Positions 22,850 to 26,322 of a stretch of 26,322 nucleotides of DNA are shown here, one piece after another. The stretch comes from Myxococcales bacterium (lineage in GTDB: Bacteria; Myxococcota_A; Polyangia; Palsa-1104), in assembly GCA_023248835.1 (NCBI GenBank), contig JAHFDU010000004.1, positions 1-26,322 of the forward strand, in the 5' to 3' direction. How positions within the stretch are numbered: the first letter of the stretch is position 1; the number at the start of each line of letters is the position of its first letter. The notes beneath the pieces were generated by a model that worked only from the letters and a program-made list of their open reading frames with translations, had not been told where the DNA came from and did no database searches. The translations under genes and the position numbers were made by a program.

Positions 22850-24410
22850 AAATAAACAGCACGCCCATCGCCGACATCAGCAGGGTGAAGAAGTAGAAGT
22901 ATTCGGGGCCGACGAGTTTGTAGGTGGACACCTGCGCTTTTTTTGGTTCGAAGCTGCCGGTCGAGGCGACTGGCTTGCGATCGACCACGTCCATCAATTT
23001 CACTCGGCTTTGCGCTTCGTCGATTGCGGCGACAAGGAAGGTGCCCTCGAGCGCTTTTTTCTCCGCGCCCTGAGCGCTCAAGCCCGTCGATGACAGATCG
23101 AGTTTTTGCCCGGTGACAAAGCCTTTTGCGTTGGATAGTGTGACCCAGGTGTCGCTGCCGGACTCGATTGCGGTGACGCTGAGCGGCTTGACCATCGCAT
23201 GATTGACGTATCCGGTCATGGCGTTGCCGAGACTCACCGAGAGCAAGAACATCGCCATGATGAAGCTCTTCATCTTAAGCGGCGCCTGCTTGTAGCTGAA
23301 CTCGAGCGCGGTGATCGAAACCAGGATTTCGCCGCAAGTGACGATGACATAGGCGAACATCTGCCACCACGCGCTCACTGTCTGACCGGCCTGAATGTGG
23401 CCTTCGATGCGGCCGACCACCAGAAAGGAGGAGGCGGTGACAAAAAAGCCGATGCCGATTTTACGCAACGGTGTAACGGTAAAAAACTTTCCCATCAGAG
23501 GGTAGATCGCGAAGGTGAAGACGGGTACCAGGGCCAGAATGAGCAGGCCGTTGACCACCTGAATCTGCGCCGGCAGCAGCACAAAGCCAAAGCCGAGGTT
23601 CTTGTCCATCAGTGACGATTCGGCCTGTAGCGTCCAGGTTTGTCCGTTCGACTGATCCCATAGCGCCCAGAAGCCGGCGACGAAAAGGTAGATAACGGCG
23701 AGTTTGGCGACGAGGCTCAGACCCTGTTTGGAAACTACGTCTTCAAGCCAGGCCTTACCCGCTGGCGGCACGTGCGCATACTTGTTGCGGCCGAGCCAAA
23801 AGATGATCGAAGCGACGAACATCATCGCCGCCGGCATGCCGAAGGCGTACCTCGGTCCGTACTTGTTGAGCAGCACCGGGCAGAAGTAGATGGAGATGGA
23901 AGAGCCGGCATTGATCGCCAGATAGAAGTAGCTAAAGGCGCGCTCGATCAGATGCTGGTTCTTGCTAGTGAACTGATCGCCAACATTGGTGGAGACGCAA
24001 GGCTTGATACCGCCGGTGCCAAAGGCCACCAGAAAAAGGCCGAGTAGCATCCCCTCTTTTCCCGGCCACAGCGCCAGTACCGAACAGCCGGCGACGTAAG
24101 CGAGGGAGAACACCATGATGGTGCGGAATTTCCCCCAAAAGACGTCGGAGACGATGGCACCGACAAGCGGAAAAAAGTAGGCGCCGGACTTGAACAGCGA
24201 ATGCCAAGTGGTCGCTTCCGCATCGCCAAAACGCAAAAAACGGGTCATGTAGACGGTCAAGATGGCGTTGATGCCGTAGAAGCAAAAACGCTCAGCAAAC
24301 TCGTTGCCGACGATAAATGGGATGCCGCCAGGCATCTTGTCGTCGCGCTCTTGGTTTAGCGAAGTCGGGGAGTCATTTTCTTCGGCAGTTTTGGGGATTG
24401 TGCTCGCCAT
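22806..24410 (-). CDS. POT/PTR2 family proton-coupled peptide transporter
   Basis: A 534-residue inner-membrane transporter. POT signatures: EFAERFCFYGINAILTVYM (variant of ExxERFxYYG), then FGTGGIKPCVSTNVGDQF and FSYFYLAINAGSSIS. It would import di- or tripeptides with protons. The N-terminal 27 residues are polar and cytoplasmic. An insertion of about 90 residues (…VKPLSVTAIESGSDTW… to …VSTYKLVGPEY) separates the last two membrane segments; it has beta-rich character and is absent from E. coli POTs such as DtpA. The ATG at 24410 is used. It is co-oriented with the M4 protease gene, which would supply peptides, but a 350-base gap and a DUF559 remnant lie between. Confidence 0.9.
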   Translation of the reverse strand: MASTIPKTAEENDSPTSLNQERDDKMPGGIPFIVGNEFAERFCFYGINAILTVYMTRFLRFGDAEATTWHSLFKSGAYFFPLVGAIVSDVFWGKFRTIMVFSLAYVAGCSVLALWPGKEGMLLGLFLVAFGTGGIKPCVSTNVGDQFTSKNQHLIERAFSYFYLAINAGSSISIYFCPVLLNKYGPRYAFGMPAAMMFVASIIFWLGRNKYAHVPPAGKAWLEDVVSKQGLSLVAKLAVIYLFVAGFWALWDQSNGQTWTLQAESSLMDKNLGFGFVLLPAQIQVVNGLLILALVPVFTFAIYPLMGKFFTVTPLRKIGIGFFVTASSFLVVGRIEGHIQAGQTVSAWWQMFAYVIVTCGEILVSITALEFSYKQAPLKMKSFIMAMFLLSVSLGNAMTGYVNHAMVKPLSVTAIESGSDTWVTLSNAKGFVTGQKLDLSSTGLSAQGAEKKALEGTFLVAAIDEAQSRVKLMDVVDRKPVASTGSFEPKKAQVSTYKLVGPEYFYFFTLLMSAMGVLFIFVARGYREQTHVRG

Positions 24411-24517
24411 AGGTGCGGCACCATAGCCGATTTCGGATGGAGAGGGTAGCCATGAAGCGCCGAACGCCGAAAACTCTCTCGAAAAACTGCTGCCATCCGA
24501 GAATCCCGCCCTGCTCC

Positions 24518-24661
24518 GTGGTAAAATGGTAAGGTGAAGCGGCGCCGGAACTTGAATCCACCCAAGCGCCGATCACGAAGCAATCGCCAAAGCACCTTTT
24601 CGGCATCGGTAGCATCTCGGCGAAGGCGGCGAGCGTGATCGAGGAGAGTGGGAGCCCTCAC
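24518..24661 (-). pseudogene. Remnant of a DUF559 (Vsr-like endonuclease fold) gene
   Basis: From a GTG at 24661 the frame reads RAPTLLDHARRLRRDATDAE then KVLWRLLRDRRLGGFKFRRRF, the highly recognisable start of DUF559 proteins (ARrLR...T.AE..LW..LR.rrlgG.kFRR). After LPFYH the frame no longer resembles the family: the expected VDF...EvDG core is missing, and the frame runs on into the POT gene start. So about 48 of roughly 120 residues remain. The family has a Vsr/PD-(D/E)xK-like nuclease fold and often sits beside palindromic repeats, as here. Confidence 0.65.
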
Positions 24662-24754
24662 CCTGCCCTCACCTGCCCTCACCCCAACCCTCTCCCGCAA
24701 GCGGGAACGGAGGGGCGGAAGGAGGGGCGGAAGGGCAGCGTGCCCGCAAGCGGG
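24656..24754. repeat. Cluster of short repeats and CCCGCAAGCGGG palindromes
   Basis: Contains tandem CCTGCCCTCA-type units (about 24656-24690), the palindrome CCCGCAAGCGGG twice (24694-24705 and 24743-24754), and a perfect 12-base tandem GGAGGGGCGGAA at 24709-24732. It lies between the M4 protease stop and the DUF559 remnant. Strong hairpins are possible, but no T-run follows; it may act as a transcript-end structure. Confidence 0.6.
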
Positions 24755-24762
24755 GACGGGTT

Positions 24763-26322
24763 TCACTGAATGACTCCGGTGGCAATCCAAGCCGCGCGCA
24801 CCAGCGGCTCGTCGGTGCGGTCGAGATCGCGCGCCGCCGCCAGTGTGGCGTCGGCGGCATCGACAAAGGTTGCGTTCGAGTGAAGGTAATAGGCCAGCGC
24901 GCGATACCAAATCTTCTCGGCCTTGGCGCGCCCCAGGCCAGCGTGCCTGCCCATACCTTCGGTCATCAAATAGGCAGCATGGGACACGATCGTCGAGTTT
25001 AAGTGGATGCCGCCATTGTCCGACGCGGTATCGATGTACTCGTCCATCGTCTCTGGATTTTGGCTGTTGTGCGGAGTGCTGGCATCGCGTATCGCGGCGC
25101 GTCTTCCGGCGGGATGATAGACCGCCTCGCCGGTTTTCCAACGGTTGTCTAGGCCCGCTTGCTGGCTAATGAAGGTTCCAAAAATATCGGAAAGCGCCTC
25201 GTTGAGTGCTCCTGACTCACCCTGCATGCCGAGGTGGGCGGTGTAATAGGTGACACCGTGAGTAAATTCGTGGCCGACCACGTCGATCGCGCCGGCCAGT
25301 GGTGCCATCGCTTCGTTGCCGTCGCCGAACACCAACTGTTTGCCGTTGAAAAACGCATTGGAAAAATGATCACCAAAATGGACCGAAGCATGGACGCCCG
25401 CGCCTTTGCCGGCCCAGCCGGGACGGCCGTGTACTTTGGCGAAGTAATCGTACGCTTCGCCTACAAAGGCGTGTGCATCGACGGCGGCACCGCGATAAGG
25501 GCCGGCGTTGTCGAAATGGTTGGGGTCGCGGCTCGATACCAGCGTGCCGGACAGGCGAACTTTCCCTGCCGCGCTGTACGTCTTGTGCGCGCTGCCATGC
25601 ACCGAGTCCTCGAGGTAGTAGCTGCCCGAGCGCTCGGTGATGGCCAAGGCTCGTTCGACGCCGCCCGATCCGACCCCACTACCGCTGAGCGTTTCGATCT
25701 GATCGGCACGGCGAAGTATTTTTCCATTCTGCGCGTCTACCAGGACCTCAAAGTCGATCGGCAGGTCGAGCAAATCTGCTTCCACTTGTAGCTGCCAAAC
25801 CAAGCGTGCTTGAGCTGGGGACGGCAGAATCGCCAACTTCGGTTCGCTTGGGGTCAAGACCGCGGGCATCACATTTTGAGCTTGCGCGACGTCGCTGGCG
25901 GCAATCTCTTTTGCTTGGTCCGCTGACAATCTTGGAAGCAGGCTCAGTGTCGAAAGCGGCCAATGCTTTCCGTGCACTCGCCTGAGCGCGCCAACGGAAG
26001 AGAAGTGGGTGGTGAGCTCGCCGCCAAGCACTGGCACTCCGCCACGGGTCTGCGAATAGCGGGCATGAATCATGCCGAGCCCGTCGACCTCGCTGCCCTC
26101 AAGACTTAACTCGTCGCGCGGATCGATGCGAAACAGGCGACCGTAGCGCAGTAGGAATGCACGGGAGGCGTGCTCAGCCTCAGTGGTACTGCCTGCCATC
26201 GGCGCGGTCTTGCCCTCGAGAAACGCCGCGGTATGCACATCATTGTGATAGCGAACCGTCCAGGTTTGACCGGTATCGGATTCGAGCGCTGACAACGCTT
26301 CGTCGTCTGAAACAGCGTCGTC
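24763..26322 (-). CDS. M4 thermolysin-family metalloprotease precursor, partial (5' end outside window)
   Basis: The frame stays open to the right edge (at least 519 codons), so the start and signal peptide are missing; a TTG at 26295 is not a convincing start. The propeptide carries an FTP-like region (HASRAFLLRYGRLFRIDP) and a PepSY-like part (LVWQLQVEADLLDLPIDFEVLVDAQNGKIL). The catalytic domain has the zinc motif HEFTH in VVGHEFTHGVTYY, the third-ligand Glu in GALNEALSDIFG and the active-site His in DNGGIHLNSTI, all as in thermolysin. The C-terminal helical domain is complete to the stop. The product should be a secreted endopeptidase. Confidence 0.93.
   Translation of the reverse strand, partial: DDAVSDDEALSALESDTGQTWTVRYHNDVHTAAFLEGKTAPMAGSTTEAEHASRAFLLRYGRLFRIDPRDELSLEGSEVDGLGMIHARYSQTRGGVPVLGGELTTHFSSVGALRRVHGKHWPLSTLSLLPRLSADQAKEIAASDVAQAQNVMPAVLTPSEPKLAILPSPAQARLVWQLQVEADLLDLPIDFEVLVDAQNGKILRRADQIETLSGSGVGSGGVERALAITERSGSYYLEDSVHGSAHKTYSAAGKVRLSGTLVSSRDPNHFDNAGPYRGAAVDAHAFVGEAYDYFAKVHGRPGWAGKGAGVHASVHFGDHFSNAFFNGKQLVFGDGNEAMAPLAGAIDVVGHEFTHGVTYYTAHLGMQGESGALNEALSDIFGTFISQQAGLDNRWKTGEAVYHPAGRRAAIRDASTPHNSQNPETMDEYIDTASDNGGIHLNSTIVSHAAYLMTEGMGRHAGLGRAKAEKIWYRALAYYLHSNATFVDAADATLAAARDLDRTDEPLVRAAWIATGVIQ

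Overview
The window is from a GC-rich, Gram-negative bacterium, most likely a deltaproteobacterial or Myxococcota-type organism. This rests on general features: many lipoproteins with Asp/Ser/Met-rich linkers, cysteine-rich ETDxDCGG repeat proteins with LamG-like domains, an OPX-type polysaccharide exporter, DUF5658, a POT transporter and a secreted M4 protease. No rRNA or tRNA is present, so the placement is inference.

Layout. 1-875: two divergent small secreted proteins, the left one cut by the window edge. 964-7099: a tightly packed plus-strand operon made of an exported amidohydrolase, a 22-codon ORF, a TPR lipoprotein, and two MlaF-like ATPases flanking two MlaE-like permeases. 7106-8625: a decayed patch with a frameshifted IS3-family transposase remnant, a very GC-rich PrcB-like lipoprotein, and about 640 bases without a recognisable gene. 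8626-10089: a DUF5658 membrane protein divergent from an SrkA-like kinase. 10086-14217: two tandem paralogous surface proteins with Cys-rich repeats and LamG domains. 14270-15048: a two-gene operon of a membrane-anchored TPR-like protein and a tiny membrane protein. 15141-15963: an inverted repeat and a VapBC toxin-antitoxin pair with its own palindromic operator. 16132-19608: a polysaccharide export locus (flippase and OPX lipoprotein on minus, polymerase/ligase on plus). 19613-22474: an M23 peptidase with two DUF3887-like domains, and an AAA ATPase/DUF234 protein. 22526-24661: an unassigned ORF, a POT-family transporter and a DUF559 remnant. 24763-26322: an M4 thermolysin-family protease cut by the right edge.

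The most interesting system is the four-gene ABC cassette at 4070-7099. The two ATPases align position for position. The first has a normal signature motif (LSGGM) but has lost the switch histidine (SSD for SHD) and one Walker A glycine. The second has normal Walker A and switch histidine but a degenerate signature (LGDGI). In an ATPase heterodimer all three defects fall on one composite nucleotide site, leaving the other intact. This is the pattern known for heterodimeric ABC exporters, here in an Mla/MCE-type importer-exporter fold whose described bacterial members use a single ATPase. No MCE (MlaD), STAS (MlaB) or MlaC gene lies beside it; a TPR lipoprotein is translationally coupled to it instead.

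A second notable observation is a palindromic FDKLRASG-type repeat inserted, in frame and with a 10-bp direct repeat at its borders, inside the signal peptide of the M23 peptidase. A shorter copy of the same repeat lies at 16032-16117.
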